From the NCBI GenBank assembly GCA_902624535.1, contig CACNYF010000004.1, positions 1-54,825 on the forward strand: 54,825 nt of DNA, in the 5' to 3' direction. Shown here one piece after another: positions 44,163-52,852 of this stretch. The translations under genes were made by a program, and so were the position numbers. This DNA comes from an uncultured Pelagibacteraceae bacterium (GTDB lineage Bacteria; Pseudomonadota; Alphaproteobacteria; Pelagibacterales; Pelagibacteraceae). Position 1 is the stretch's first letter. Each line of letters begins with the position of its first letter. The notes under the pieces were generated by a model. It saw nothing but the letters and a program-made list of their open reading frames with translations, ran no database searches and was not told the origin of the DNA.

Positions 44163-44479
44163 TAAAGCGAGAAAGATACGCCACAACCACAAGAAGATTT
44201 GCTTTGTGGATTGTTTATTTTAAAAGAATCTCCGATTAACTCTTTTACAAAATCGACTTCAGATCCTTTTAGTAAATCTGCGGATGTTTTGTCGATAAGG
44301 ATATTGTCTTGTTGTAGATCATCATCCTTAGCAGAGTTATCAAATGAGAAATCATATTGAAATCCAGAGCATCCACCACCTTTAATAGCGATTCTAAAAA
44401 ATAAACCTTTATCTTTTGATGATAGTAGATGGTTTATCTGCTTTATAGCATTATCTGTAAATTTAACTTCTTTAATCAT
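44162..44479 (-). CDS. erpA: A-type iron-sulfur carrier ErpA/IscA
   Basis: Delivers [Fe-S] clusters to target enzymes. 105 residues from the ATG at 44479 (MIKEVKFTDNAI); the frame extends upstream but without conserved sequence. The three cluster cysteines are in KGGGCSGFQYDF and the C-terminal SSCGCGVSF. Likely clients in this window include IlvD, LipA and NadA-like enzymes elsewhere. In alphaproteobacteria erpA is commonly next to xthA and divergent from dgt, as here, with 50 bases to dgt. Confidence 0.92.
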   Translation of the reverse strand: MIKEVKFTDNAIKQINHLLSSKDKGLFFRIAIKGGGCSGFQYDFSFDNSAKDDDLQQDNILIDKTSADLLKGSEVDFVKELIGDSFKINNPQSKSSCGCGVSFSL

Positions 44480-44529
44480 AAATAAACATTGATAAAACCA
44501 ATATAATAATATTTTACCATTTTTAAAGA

Positions 44530-45648
44530 ATGAAAAATTACTCAAATTTGGGAACATTTAATTCAAAAGGACGAATTTTTAAAGAACCTAGTAATCTTTT
44601 TAGATCACCTTTCCAAAGAGATAGAGATAGAATAATCCACTCAACCTCATTTAGAAGACTGAAGCATAAAACACAGGTATTTGTGAATACTGAAAGAGAT
44701 CATTATAGAACTAGAATAACTCATTCTATTGAAGTTTCACAAATTGCTCGAACAATAGCCAAATACTTAAGTTTAAATGATGATTTAGCTGAAACATTAA
44801 GTTTAGCCCATGATTTAGGTCATACACCTTTTGGCCATGCAGGAGAAGAGTCACTAAATGAATGTATGATTAATCATGGAGGATTTGACCATAATTTACA
44901 AACACTAAGAATTGTAATGTTTATAGAAAATAAATATTTTAAATTTCAAGGACTTAATTTAACTGTTGAGACATTAGATGGACTTATCAAACATAATGGA
45001 CCAATTAAAAATTTAAAAAAAATTAACAATCTAATTGGATTAAAAAACCTAAAAAATAAAATTAATTTTTCAAAAAACTCATCATTGGAAGCTCAAATTG
45101 CAGCAATATCAGATGATGTTGCTTATAATAACCACGATATTCAAGATGGAATAAAAGCTAAATTGTTTACTTTAAACGATCTTAAACAAATCTCTTTTTT
45201 TGATGAAATTTTAAAATCATATAAAAACAAATTAAAAAGGGGAAATAGTGATATTCTTGTATATCAAACTATAAGAGACTCTATAAATTTAATGGTTCAA
45301 GACTTAATAAAAACAACGACAAGAAATATTTTAATGAATAAAATAGCTACTAAAAAAGATGTATCAAATAAAAAAAATCAAATTATTGATTTTTCCAAAA
45401 AATTAAAAATAACCATAAATGAGATTAGAGATTTTCTTAGAATAACTATGTATAATAATAAAGATGTATTAAAAAAAAATAACGAAGGAAAAAAAATAAT
45501 TAAAAAGCTCTTTAGTGTAATTAATAAAAATCCAAAAAAGTATATTAAAACTAAATATTTAAAAACTAACAAAGAAAGAGCTATATCTGATTATATTTCT
45601 GGTATGACAGATAGGTACGCCATACAATTATATAGAGCATCAAAATGA
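44530..45648 (+). CDS. dgt: dGTPase-like HD phosphohydrolase
   Basis: Deoxyguanosinetriphosphate triphosphohydrolase-like protein that breaks dNTPs to nucleosides and triphosphate. 372 residues. The family start SPFQRDRDRIIHSTSFRRL is followed by THSIEVSQIARTIA (His65), SLAHDLGHTPFGHAGEE (His94-Asp95) and, further on, AISDDVAYNNHDIQDG, the metal and substrate residues of the HD fold. The stop overlaps argS by 4 bases (ATGA). The erpA-dgt-argS order is standard in alphaproteobacteria. Confidence 0.94.
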   Translation: MKNYSNLGTFNSKGRIFKEPSNLFRSPFQRDRDRIIHSTSFRRLKHKTQVFVNTERDHYRTRITHSIEVSQIARTIAKYLSLNDDLAETLSLAHDLGHTPFGHAGEESLNECMINHGGFDHNLQTLRIVMFIENKYFKFQGLNLTVETLDGLIKHNGPIKNLKKINNLIGLKNLKNKINFSKNSSLEAQIAAISDDVAYNNHDIQDGIKAKLFTLNDLKQISFFDEILKSYKNKLKRGNSDILVYQTIRDSINLMVQDLIKTTTRNILMNKIATKKDVSNKKNQIIDFSKKLKITINEIRDFLRITMYNNKDVLKKNNEGKKIIKKLFSVINKNPKKYIKTKYLKTNKERAISDYISGMTDRYAIQLYRASK

Positions 45649-47375
45649 ATATATTTGAGGAATACTTAAATAAAATTTTAGATAAAATTAAATTAGCAAG
45701 TGATGAAAAGTTAATTTTATTACCTGAAAGTTTATCTGGTATAAATGTAGACATACCTCCTAAAAAATTTAAGTGCGATCTGTCTACTAATGTTGCAATG
45801 GTTTTATCTAAAATAAATAATGAACCACCAATTAAAATTGCTGAAAAATTGAAAGATATTATTTTTAAAGACGATAATAATATTGAGAAGATCGAAATAG
45901 CAAAGCCTGGATTTATAAATATTATTTTAAAAAAAGAGTTTTGGACTTCATTTCTTTTAAATATAAATAATCTTAATAATTTTGGCGCAGCACTTAATGG
46001 CTCTAAAAAGAAACATTTAATTGAATTCGTGTCTGCAAATCCCACTGGACCATTACACGTTGGTCATTGTAGAGGCGCTATTTTAGGTGATGTTATCTCT
46101 AATTTGTTAAAATTTAACAATCAAGAAGTTGTAAAAGAATATTATGTAAATGATCACGGTAATCAAATTTTACATTTTACTAGATCTGTATATTTGAGAA
46201 TAAAAGAAAAATTAGATAATCAAACTTTTCCAGTAAATGAGGATGATTTATATCCAGGAGAATACATCAAGGATATAGCCCAACATATTATAGATAATAA
46301 TAAAGATTTACAATTTGATGATTATGAAAAAATTAAGTTAACACTTACTAAACTAGCAATTAAAGAGTCACTTAAACTCATTAAAACCAATCTAAATAAT
46401 TTGGGAATTACTCATGATAATTTTGCGAGCGAGACTGAAATAGTTGAAAATAAAGAGGTTGATAAGGTTATTGAGAAACTTAAAAAAGATAAATTTGTAT
46501 ATATTGGAAAAATCAAAGCTCCTGAAGGAGAAGATACAACTAATTGGGTAGAAAGAGATCAGTTACTTTTTAGATCGACAGATTTTGGGGATGATAAAGA
46601 TAGGGCATTACAAAAATCTGACAACACATGGACTTATTTTGCTGGAGATGTTGCGTATCATAATACAAAATTAAACAGAAACTTTGATAAACTAATAAAT
46701 ATTTTAGGAGCGGATCATGCAGGTTATATAAAAAGAATTACATCTGTTGTTGAAGCATTATCTGGGGAAAAAAATAAATTAATTTGTAAAGTAAGCCAAC
46801 TTGTTAAGCTAATAAAGGATGGCAAACCTTTTAAAATGTCTAAAAGAAAAGGTGATTACATTACCGTTGAAGATCTAATTTCTGAGGTAGGAAAAGATGC
46901 AACAAGATTTATTATGCTAAGTAGAAGTAATGATGCTGAATTAGATTTTGATTTTACAAAAGTAAAAGAAAAATCCAAAGACAATCCGCTTTATTATGTT
47001 CAATACTGTTATGCTAGAATTTCATCGGTTTTTAGAAATATAAATAAAAATATTGATGACAAGATTGATAATGAAAATAATAATATGCAATTTAATAATG
47101 AAGAAATTGAAATTTTTAAAAAAATATCTGAATGGCCTAAATGTGTAGAAATTTCTACTAAAAAACTAGAGCCTCATAGGATTCCTGTATATTTATATGA
47201 GTTATCATCACAGTTTCATTCCTATTGGAATATGGGAAAAGATGATGTTGAAAAAAGATTTATCAATGATGATAAAACAATAAATATAGAAAAATTAATA
47301 TTTTTAAAATCTATTGCAAAAACAATTAAAACTGGAATGGATATTATAGGTGTTGATACACCTGAAAAAATGTAA
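45645..47375 (+). CDS. argS: Arginine-tRNA ligase ArgS
   Basis: Class I synthetase, 576 residues. The HIGH motif lies in SANPTGPLHVGHCRGAILGD, an insertion contains WVERDQLLFRSTDFGDD, and the catalytic loop is KMSKRKGDYITV. The N-terminal additional domain and the DALR anticodon domain (SSQFHSYWNMG...) are present. It pairs functionally with the tRNA-Arg(UCU) at 24533. The 3' end shares one base with the next small gene. Confidence 0.96.
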   Translation: MNIFEEYLNKILDKIKLASDEKLILLPESLSGINVDIPPKKFKCDLSTNVAMVLSKINNEPPIKIAEKLKDIIFKDDNNIEKIEIAKPGFINIILKKEFWTSFLLNINNLNNFGAALNGSKKKHLIEFVSANPTGPLHVGHCRGAILGDVISNLLKFNNQEVVKEYYVNDHGNQILHFTRSVYLRIKEKLDNQTFPVNEDDLYPGEYIKDIAQHIIDNNKDLQFDDYEKIKLTLTKLAIKESLKLIKTNLNNLGITHDNFASETEIVENKEVDKVIEKLKKDKFVYIGKIKAPEGEDTTNWVERDQLLFRSTDFGDDKDRALQKSDNTWTYFAGDVAYHNTKLNRNFDKLINILGADHAGYIKRITSVVEALSGEKNKLICKVSQLVKLIKDGKPFKMSKRKGDYITVEDLISEVGKDATRFIMLSRSNDAELDFDFTKVKEKSKDNPLYYVQYCYARISSVFRNINKNIDDKIDNENNNMQFNNEEIEIFKKISEWPKCVEISTKKLEPHRIPVYLYELSSQFHSYWNMGKDDVEKRFINDDKTINIEKLIFLKSIAKTIKTGMDIIGVDTPEKM

Positions 47376-47632
47376 TGCTAAAAGAGCTAAAATATCTATT
47401 TTTTTTAATAATTATATTTTTCTTTCTATTTTTTACTCTTAGATATTATTTTTCAGACGATAACTATAAAAATTATTACAGAGCAATTTCTAGTATTGAT
47501 GAAAAAATATCATCTAAAGAAAATAATTTATTTATTCTTAAAAATGACACGGACAACATTATTGAATATGTAGAATACAAAAATAAAAATACAAAAAAAT
47601 ATTCTTTTTGGGAATTGTTATATAATGATTAA
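47375..47632 (+). CDS. Small single-pass membrane protein between argS and nagZ
   Basis: 85 residues: one strongly hydrophobic helix at about residues 8-26 and a charged, Asn/Lys-rich remainder of about 58 residues. In other alphaproteobacteria this place holds a longer SPOR-domain protein that binds denuded peptidoglycan. Here no SPOR repeat is seen, so it may be a shortened relic or an unrelated protein. It overlaps argS by one base and nagZ by eight, which argues that it is translated. Confidence 0.6.
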   Translation: MLKELKYLFFLIIIFFFLFFTLRYYFSDDNYKNYYRAISSIDEKISSKENNLFILKNDTDNIIEYVEYKNKNTKKYSFWELLYND

Positions 47633-48575
47633 AAAAACCAGAGCTTTTATATGTGGAATTAGTGGACATAATTTAAAAAAAAGTGAAGTAAGTTTTTTAA
47701 AAAAATATAAACCATGGGGAATAATCCTTTTTTCAAGAAATATAAAATCAATCAATCAAGTTCAAAAATTAACTGGTTCGATTAAAAAATTATTTAAAAA
47801 CTCTAACTATCCAATTCTAATTGACGAAGAAGGTGGAAGAGTAAGTAGATTAAGAAAATTTATAGATAATTCAATTTTTAGTGCAAAATATTTTGGTGAT
47901 TTATATTCAAAAGATAAAAAAAAATTTGATATTTATTTCAATGTTTATGTGAAGCAAATATCCTATTTGTTAAGACTCATTGGTATTAATATCAATACAG
48001 TTCCCGTATTGGATTTAAGACGAAATAAGTCTCATAAAATTATAGGTGATCGATCTTATTCAAATGATAAAAAAATTCTGTCTAAAATTGGCGATATATT
48101 TATCGAAAAATTTCACGAAAATAGGGTTTGTACAGTAATTAAACATCTTCCAGGTCATGGTTTAGCTAAAGTTGATAGTCATTATAAATTACCAGTTATA
48201 GACAAAGATCTAAAGTATCTTAAGAAATATGATTTTTTTCCATTTACCAAAAAAAAATCTGTTTTAGGTATGACCGGTCACTTGTTGTTTAAGAAACTTG
48301 ATCCGATAAATAACGTTTCACATTCTAAAAAAATCATAAAAATGATTAGAAGAGAAATATCATTCAAGGGAATATTAATGTCAGATGATATTTCTATGGG
48401 TGCTCTTAAAGGTAATTTAAAAAATAATGTTATTAAATCTTTTCGTGCTGGTTGTAATTTGGTGCTTCATTGCAATGGAAAAATGAGAGAAATGAATGTG
48501 GTAGGTCAAAATTCACCTTATATCGATGATTTTATTGTAAAAAAAACTTCTAAATTAATTCAAATAATAAGTTAA
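47625..48575 (+). CDS. nagZ: Beta-N-acetylhexosaminidase NagZ (family GH3)
   Basis: Removes N-acetylglucosamine from muropeptides during cell wall recycling. 316 residues, slightly short of the usual ~340. Motifs: WGIILFSRN, LIDEEGGRVSRL (65-76), the family signature KHLPGHG (173-179) with VDSHYKLP (Asp184 and His186, the catalytic dyad region), and LMSDDISMGAL with the nucleophile Asp in SDD (253-255). It is followed by scpA after 10 bases, as in most alphaproteobacteria. Confidence 0.92.
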   Translation: MIKKTRAFICGISGHNLKKSEVSFLKKYKPWGIILFSRNIKSINQVQKLTGSIKKLFKNSNYPILIDEEGGRVSRLRKFIDNSIFSAKYFGDLYSKDKKKFDIYFNVYVKQISYLLRLIGININTVPVLDLRRNKSHKIIGDRSYSNDKKILSKIGDIFIEKFHENRVCTVIKHLPGHGLAKVDSHYKLPVIDKDLKYLKKYDFFPFTKKKSVLGMTGHLLFKKLDPINNVSHSKKIIKMIRREISFKGILMSDDISMGALKGNLKNNVIKSFRAGCNLVLHCNGKMREMNVVGQNSPYIDDFIVKKTSKLIQIIS

Positions 48576-48585
48576 ATTTAAATTC

Positions 48586-49317
48586 ATGAGCGATTCTTTA
48601 GAATTTAATGTTGATCTTAGTAATTACTCTGGATCATTAGAAATACTTTTAGATTTAGCAAAATCACAAAAAGTTGATTTGGAAAATATATCAATCACCA
48701 AATTAGCAGATCAATTTCATGATTTTATAACCAAGACCGAAAATTTAAATTTAGAATTAGCCTCAGAATATTTGCTAATGGCTACCTGGTTAACTTATCT
48801 TAAATCTAAACTACTATTACCAGAAACAGAAGAAGAGGAATTTAAAGCTCTTGAAGTAGCAGAGAAATTAAAGCTCCAACTTAAAAAACTAGAATTAATA
48901 AGATTATTGTCTTCTCAGATGTTGAGCAGAAAAAGATTAGGCAAAGATATTTTTATGAGAGGTTCAAAAAGTGGAATGAGATCAATTTATAATTCTCAAT
49001 ATTCATTAACATTGTTTGAATTATTAAAAACGTATTCAAATATCGTAATGACAAAAGATTTTCAGAGAATGAATATTCCAAAACTCCCAGTATTTACTAC
49101 CGAAGAGGGTATTAAAGTCATAAAAGAGTTTTACAATAATTTAAATGATTGGAAAAATATGACTGATCTAATACCAAAAAATTTTAGAAATTCTAAAACT
49201 TTAAGTAAGACAGGTAATGCAGGAATTTTTGCTGGATCTTTAGAGCTTGCAAAAGAAGGCAATATATCTATTAAACAAAATAATTTATTTGAGGATATAT
49301 ATATTAAAAAAATCTAA
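48586..49317 (+). CDS. scpA: Segregation and condensation protein A (kleisin) ScpA
   Basis: Kleisin subunit of the SMC-ScpAB condensin, 243 residues. The N-terminal motif NVDLSNYSGSLEILLDLA (family F.GPLDLLL..I) is followed by LADQFHDFI, ASEYLLMATWLTYLKSKLLLPE and an acidic, helical middle. The C-terminal winged helix is shorter than usual and weakly conserved. It overlaps scpB by one base. Smc itself is not in the window. Confidence 0.9.
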   Translation: MSDSLEFNVDLSNYSGSLEILLDLAKSQKVDLENISITKLADQFHDFITKTENLNLELASEYLLMATWLTYLKSKLLLPETEEEEFKALEVAEKLKLQLKKLELIRLLSSQMLSRKRLGKDIFMRGSKSGMRSIYNSQYSLTLFELLKTYSNIVMTKDFQRMNIPKLPVFTTEEGIKVIKEFYNNLNDWKNMTDLIPKNFRNSKTLSKTGNAGIFAGSLELAKEGNISIKQNNLFEDIYIKKI

Positions 49318-50009
49318 TGAATAAATTAAAAAAAAATAATGTTGTATCGTTTCCATCTAAATTAAGTGATGTTGATAAAGAAATAGAGGCTATTGTTTTT
49401 GCAGCTGCAGAGCCTTTAAATGTTGAAACTATAGAAAATAAAATTTCAAAAAAGACAGATGTTGAAAAATCTTTACTAAAACTTCAGAATTTTTATTCTG
49501 ATCGTGGAATAAATTTAGTCTGTATATCCAATAAATGGTCTTTTAGAACTTCACCAAAATTATCCTCATTAATGTCTCAACAAAAAACCGTTGAAAAAAA
49601 ATTATCAAAGGCTGCGATAGAAACACTTGCAATTATTGTTTATCATCAACCAGTCACTAGAGCTGAAATAGAAGAAATTCGTGGAGTTGCGTTTGGAAAT
49701 AACACACTTGAGATATTGATGGAGTTGAACTGGGTTAGACCTCAAGGTCGAAAAGATGCCCCTGGTAAACCTATTCAATATGGAACAACAGATGACTTTT
49801 TAAGTCATTTCAATCTTCAAAAATTGTCAGATCTCCCAACCGTTGATGAATTAGGAACTGCAGGTCTTATTGATACATCTAGTGTAGATGCATCTATATT
49901 TGGAACAGGCAAATTCTATAAAGAAAAACAAGAGGATAAAAAGGAAAATATATACTCTGATATAGATGAGATGCTTAATAGCACTCTTAATACTGATACT
50001 GATAAATAA
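49317..50009 (+). CDS. scpB: Segregation and condensation protein B ScpB
   Basis: Partner of ScpA, 230 residues with two winged-helix domains: DKEIEAIVFAAAEPLNVETIENKI at the first, and LSKAAIETLAIIVYHQPVTRAEIEEIRGV then GRKDAPGKPIQYGTTDDFLSHF at the second. The C-terminal tail is acidic and Lys-rich. tatA begins 42 bases later on the same strand, in the usual scpAB-tatABC order. Confidence 0.93.
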   Translation: MNKLKKNNVVSFPSKLSDVDKEIEAIVFAAAEPLNVETIENKISKKTDVEKSLLKLQNFYSDRGINLVCISNKWSFRTSPKLSSLMSQQKTVEKKLSKAAIETLAIIVYHQPVTRAEIEEIRGVAFGNNTLEILMELNWVRPQGRKDAPGKPIQYGTTDDFLSHFNLQKLSDLPTVDELGTAGLIDTSSVDASIFGTGKFYKEKQEDKKENIYSDIDEMLNSTLNTDTDK

Positions 50010-50051
50010 AAAAATAGTTTTAAAACTAAAATTATAAGGTTATAAGTAATT

Positions 50052-50249
50052 ATGAGTATAGGATTTTGGCAAATTGCAATTGTAGTAATTTTAGTAGTAT
50101 TACTTTTTGGTAGAGGTAAAATCTCTAGTCTTATGGGTGATGTTGCTAAAGGAATTAAAAGTTTTAAAAAAGGTATGGCTACAGACGCTACAGAAGATAG
50201 CCAACCAAAAAATATATCTGAAAATCAAGACTCAGACAAAAAAGAGTAA
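50052..50249 (+). CDS. tatA: Twin-arginine translocase subunit TatA
   Basis: 65 residues: a short N-terminal membrane helix (about 3-20), the conserved Phe-Gly hinge in LLFGRGKI, an amphipathic helix ([18 protein letters not shown]) and an acidic tail. TatA oligomers form the passage for folded proteins. tatB follows after 3 bases. Confidence 0.93.
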   Translation: MSIGFWQIAIVVILVVLLFGRGKISSLMGDVAKGIKSFKKGMATDATEDSQPKNISENQDSDKKE

Positions 50250-50252
50250 TCA

Positions 50253-50489
50253 ATGCCACAGATCGGCTGGTTTGAAATATTAATAATTGTTTCTATTGCA
50301 ATAATAGTTGTAGGACCAAAAGACTTTCCTGTAATGTTAAAAAAAGTTGGATCATGGATAGGTTCAGCTAAAAGATATTTTTCAGATGTTCAAAATCAAG
50401 TTACAGAAATAACAGATGTTTCTATTAAAGAAGAATTAAAAAAAAATACTGAAATCATGAAAGAGGATAAACCTAAAGATGACAGCTAA
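50253..50489 (+). CDS. tatB: Twin-arginine translocase subunit TatB
   Basis: 78 residues, shorter than most TatB proteins (about 100-170). The N-terminal helix MPQIGWFEILIIVSIAIIVV with the GPKDFP hinge is typical of alphaproteobacterial TatB, followed by one amphipathic helix and a short Lys-rich tail. TatB and TatC form the signal-peptide receptor. The 3' end overlaps tatC by 11 bases. Confidence 0.9.
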   Translation: MPQIGWFEILIIVSIAIIVVGPKDFPVMLKKVGSWIGSAKRYFSDVQNQVTEITDVSIKEELKKNTEIMKEDKPKDDS

Positions 50490-51252
50490 AAAAAAAGAAA
50501 CAGGTTTTATTAGTCATCTTACTGAATTAAGACAAAGATTAATAAATTCATTTATTTTCTTAGCAGTATTATTTGTGGTTTGTTACTATTTTTCTGAATA
50601 CATATATGGTTTTTTAGTTGAACCTTATGCTAATGCTGTAAAAGATGATAATGTCGATAGAAGATTAATCTTCACGGCTCTTCAAGAAACATTTTTAACA
50701 TATCTGAAAGTTTCTTTTTTTGCTGCTTTCTTTGTGACTAGCCCATATATCCTTATTCAAATTTGGAAATTTATTGCACCAGGATTATACACACACGAAA
50801 AGAAAGCAATTATGCCTTACTTAGTAATTACACCAATACTTTTTTTACTAGGAGGTATGCTTGTTTATTATCTAATTATGCCACTAGCATTTAAATTCTT
50901 TTTATCATTTGAAAGTGCGGGACTTGGGACTAGCTTACCAATTCAATTAGAAGCTAAAGTAAATGAATATTTATCTCTTGTAATGAAGTTAATTTTTGCA
51001 TTTGGATTAAGTTTTCAGCTACCAGTTGTATTAAGTTTGCTTGCAAGAATAGGAGTTGTAAATTCAACTTATTTAAGAGAAAGAAGAAAATATTTCGTTG
51101 TAATAATATTTGCTGCTGCTGCAATATTAACACCACCTGATCCCATTACACAAATAGGTTTAGCAATACCTTTGTTAATTTTATATGAATTATCAATTTT
51201 TTCTGTAAATATTATCGAAAAGAAAGCTCAAGAGAGAAATGCACAATATTAA
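50479..51252 (+). CDS. tatC: Twin-arginine translocase subunit TatC
   Basis: 257 residues with six membrane helices. Family motifs: SHLTELRQRLINS at the N-terminus, FFVTSPYILIQIWKFIAPGLYTHEKK, the conserved FAFGLSFQLPVVL and AAAILTPPDPITQIGLAIPL. It is the signal-peptide-binding core. It overlaps tatB by 11 bases and serS by 14. The complete tatABC set implies export of folded cofactor proteins. Confidence 0.95.
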   Translation: MTAKKKETGFISHLTELRQRLINSFIFLAVLFVVCYYFSEYIYGFLVEPYANAVKDDNVDRRLIFTALQETFLTYLKVSFFAAFFVTSPYILIQIWKFIAPGLYTHEKKAIMPYLVITPILFLLGGMLVYYLIMPLAFKFFLSFESAGLGTSLPIQLEAKVNEYLSLVMKLIFAFGLSFQLPVVLSLLARIGVVNSTYLRERRKYFVVIIFAAAAILTPPDPITQIGLAIPLLILYELSIFSVNIIEKKAQERNAQY

Positions 51253-52498
51253 GGATATTAGAAAAGATATCGATAATTTTAAAAATATAATAAAAAATAG
51301 AAACGTTGATGTAGACTTTGATAAAATATTAAATCTTGATGAGAAAAATAGAAAATTAATTCAAGAAAAAGAAAAATTAGAAATGGAAAAAAAATCTATT
51401 TCTAAATCCAAAGATGAAACCCTTTTTGAAAAGTCAAAAGAAATTTCAAATAAAATAGATGATTTAAGTAAAAATCAAAAGAATGTTAAAGATGAACTTG
51501 ATAAGATATTAAGTAATATTCCTAATTTACCATTGAATGATGTCCCCGTAGGTAAGGATGAAAATAGCAATAAAGAGGTTGTAAAATCTGGTGAAATTAA
51601 AGAAATGAGTTTTAAACCAAAATCTCATTATGAAATTGGTGAAAAACTGAATATGTTAGATTTTGATTTAGCAACAAAAACAACTGGATCAAGATTTGTT
51701 TTTGTTAAAGACAAATTAGCATCATTAGAAAGAGCAATTTCTAATTTTATGATTGATACACATGTCAATAATAATGGTTACACTGAAATCTCTCCACCTT
51801 TAATGGCAACAGACAATACTATGTTTGGAACTGGCCAATTGCCCAAATTTGAAAATGATCAATTCGAAATTAAGTTTGATGATAAAAATGATAGAAAGTT
51901 TTTAATCCCTACTGCTGAAGTAATCTTAACTAATATGGTTAAAAATCAGATATTGAATCTAAAATCTTTGCCAATGAGACTAGTTGCATCAACACCTTGC
52001 TTTAGAAAAGAAGCGGGAAGTTATGGTAAAGATACCAAGGGCATGATTAGACAACATCAATTTTATAAAGTTGAATTAGTAAGTATTGTAGAAAATAATA
52101 AATGCATTGAGGAACTAGAGAGAATGACTAATTGTGCTACTAAAATTTTAGATGATTTACAATTACCTTACAGAAAAATTATTTTAAGCACTGGTGATAT
52201 GGGTTTTAGCGCAGAAAAAACTTATGATATAGAAGTTTGGCTTCCATCAGAAAATAAATATAGAGAAATATCGAGCTGTTCTTCATGCGGAACATTCCAG
52301 GCTAAAAGAATGAAAGCTAGATATAAAAATAATAATAACGAAAACGAATTTGTTGGCACTTTAAATGGGAGCGGACTTGCTGTTGGTAGAACTTTAATTG
52401 CAATATTAGAAAATTATCAAACTGAGGATGGTTCAATAATTATTCCGGAAAAACTAAGACCATATATGAACAATATGGAGAAAATAGGTATCAATTAA
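51239..52498 (+). CDS. serS: Serine-tRNA ligase SerS
   Basis: Class II synthetase, 419 residues. It has an N-terminal antiparallel coiled coil (about 30-100) for tRNA-Ser, GTGQLPKFE (motif 1 region), FRKEAGSYGKDTKGMIRQHQF split over motif 2, and GSGLAVGRTLIAILENYQ (motif 3). The ATG is inside the end of tatC. surE and pcm, which often follow serS in alphaproteobacteria, are absent, and yajC starts 57 bases on. Confidence 0.96.
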   Translation: MHNIKDIRKDIDNFKNIIKNRNVDVDFDKILNLDEKNRKLIQEKEKLEMEKKSISKSKDETLFEKSKEISNKIDDLSKNQKNVKDELDKILSNIPNLPLNDVPVGKDENSNKEVVKSGEIKEMSFKPKSHYEIGEKLNMLDFDLATKTTGSRFVFVKDKLASLERAISNFMIDTHVNNNGYTEISPPLMATDNTMFGTGQLPKFENDQFEIKFDDKNDRKFLIPTAEVILTNMVKNQILNLKSLPMRLVASTPCFRKEAGSYGKDTKGMIRQHQFYKVELVSIVENNKCIEELERMTNCATKILDDLQLPYRKIILSTGDMGFSAEKTYDIEVWLPSENKYREISSCSSCGTFQAKRMKARYKNNNNENEFVGTLNGSGLAVGRTLIAILENYQTEDGSIIIPEKLRPYMNNMEKIGIN

Positions 52499-52555
52499 GA
52501 GTTGTCTTCTAAAAGTATATAGTATAAATAATCTTTAACTTTTTAAGGACTTAAC

Positions 52556-52840
52556 ATGGACGCAGGAATTGGACAATTTATACCCCTAATTTTAATATTC
52601 GTAATATTTTACTTTTTCTTAATTAGACCGCAGCAAAAGAAGGTTAAAGAACATAAAGCTATGGTTGAAGCTTTAAAGCGTGGAGATAAAGTTATTACTT
52701 CTGGTGGTATTGTTGGCACTGTAGAAAGGGTTATCGATAATGAAAAAGTAGAAGTTATGATAGCTGATAATGTTAAAGTTGAAATTGTTCGAGCTACGGG
52801 AATACAAGGACTAATTACTAAAGCTGAACCAAAAAAATAA
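52556..52840 (+). CDS. yajC: Sec translocon accessory subunit YajC
   Basis: 94 residues: one N-terminal membrane helix (FIPLILIFVIFYFFLIRPQQKK) followed by the conserved KEHKAMVEALKRGDKVITSGGIVGTV. It associates with SecDF. The 57 bases before it carry AAGGAC, a weak ribosome binding site. secD starts 12 bases after the stop. Confidence 0.95.
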   Translation: MDAGIGQFIPLILIFVIFYFFLIRPQQKKVKEHKAMVEALKRGDKVITSGGIVGTVERVIDNEKVEVMIADNVKVEIVRATGIQGLITKAEPKK

Positions 52841-52852
52841 TAACTTCTTAAA

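Noticed and set aside
44163-44192. Upstream extension of xthA
   Set aside because: The extra ten residues are inside erpA and not conserved; the ATG at 44162 overlaps the erpA stop in the usual TAATG form.
44480-44557. Upstream extension of erpA
   Set aside because: It would overlap dgt on the other strand and has no family similarity; MIKEVKFTD at 44479 is the normal start.
45581-46045. Long frame antisense to the dgt/argS junction
   Set aside because: Shadow of argS coding sequence in an AT-rich genome; no conserved motif.
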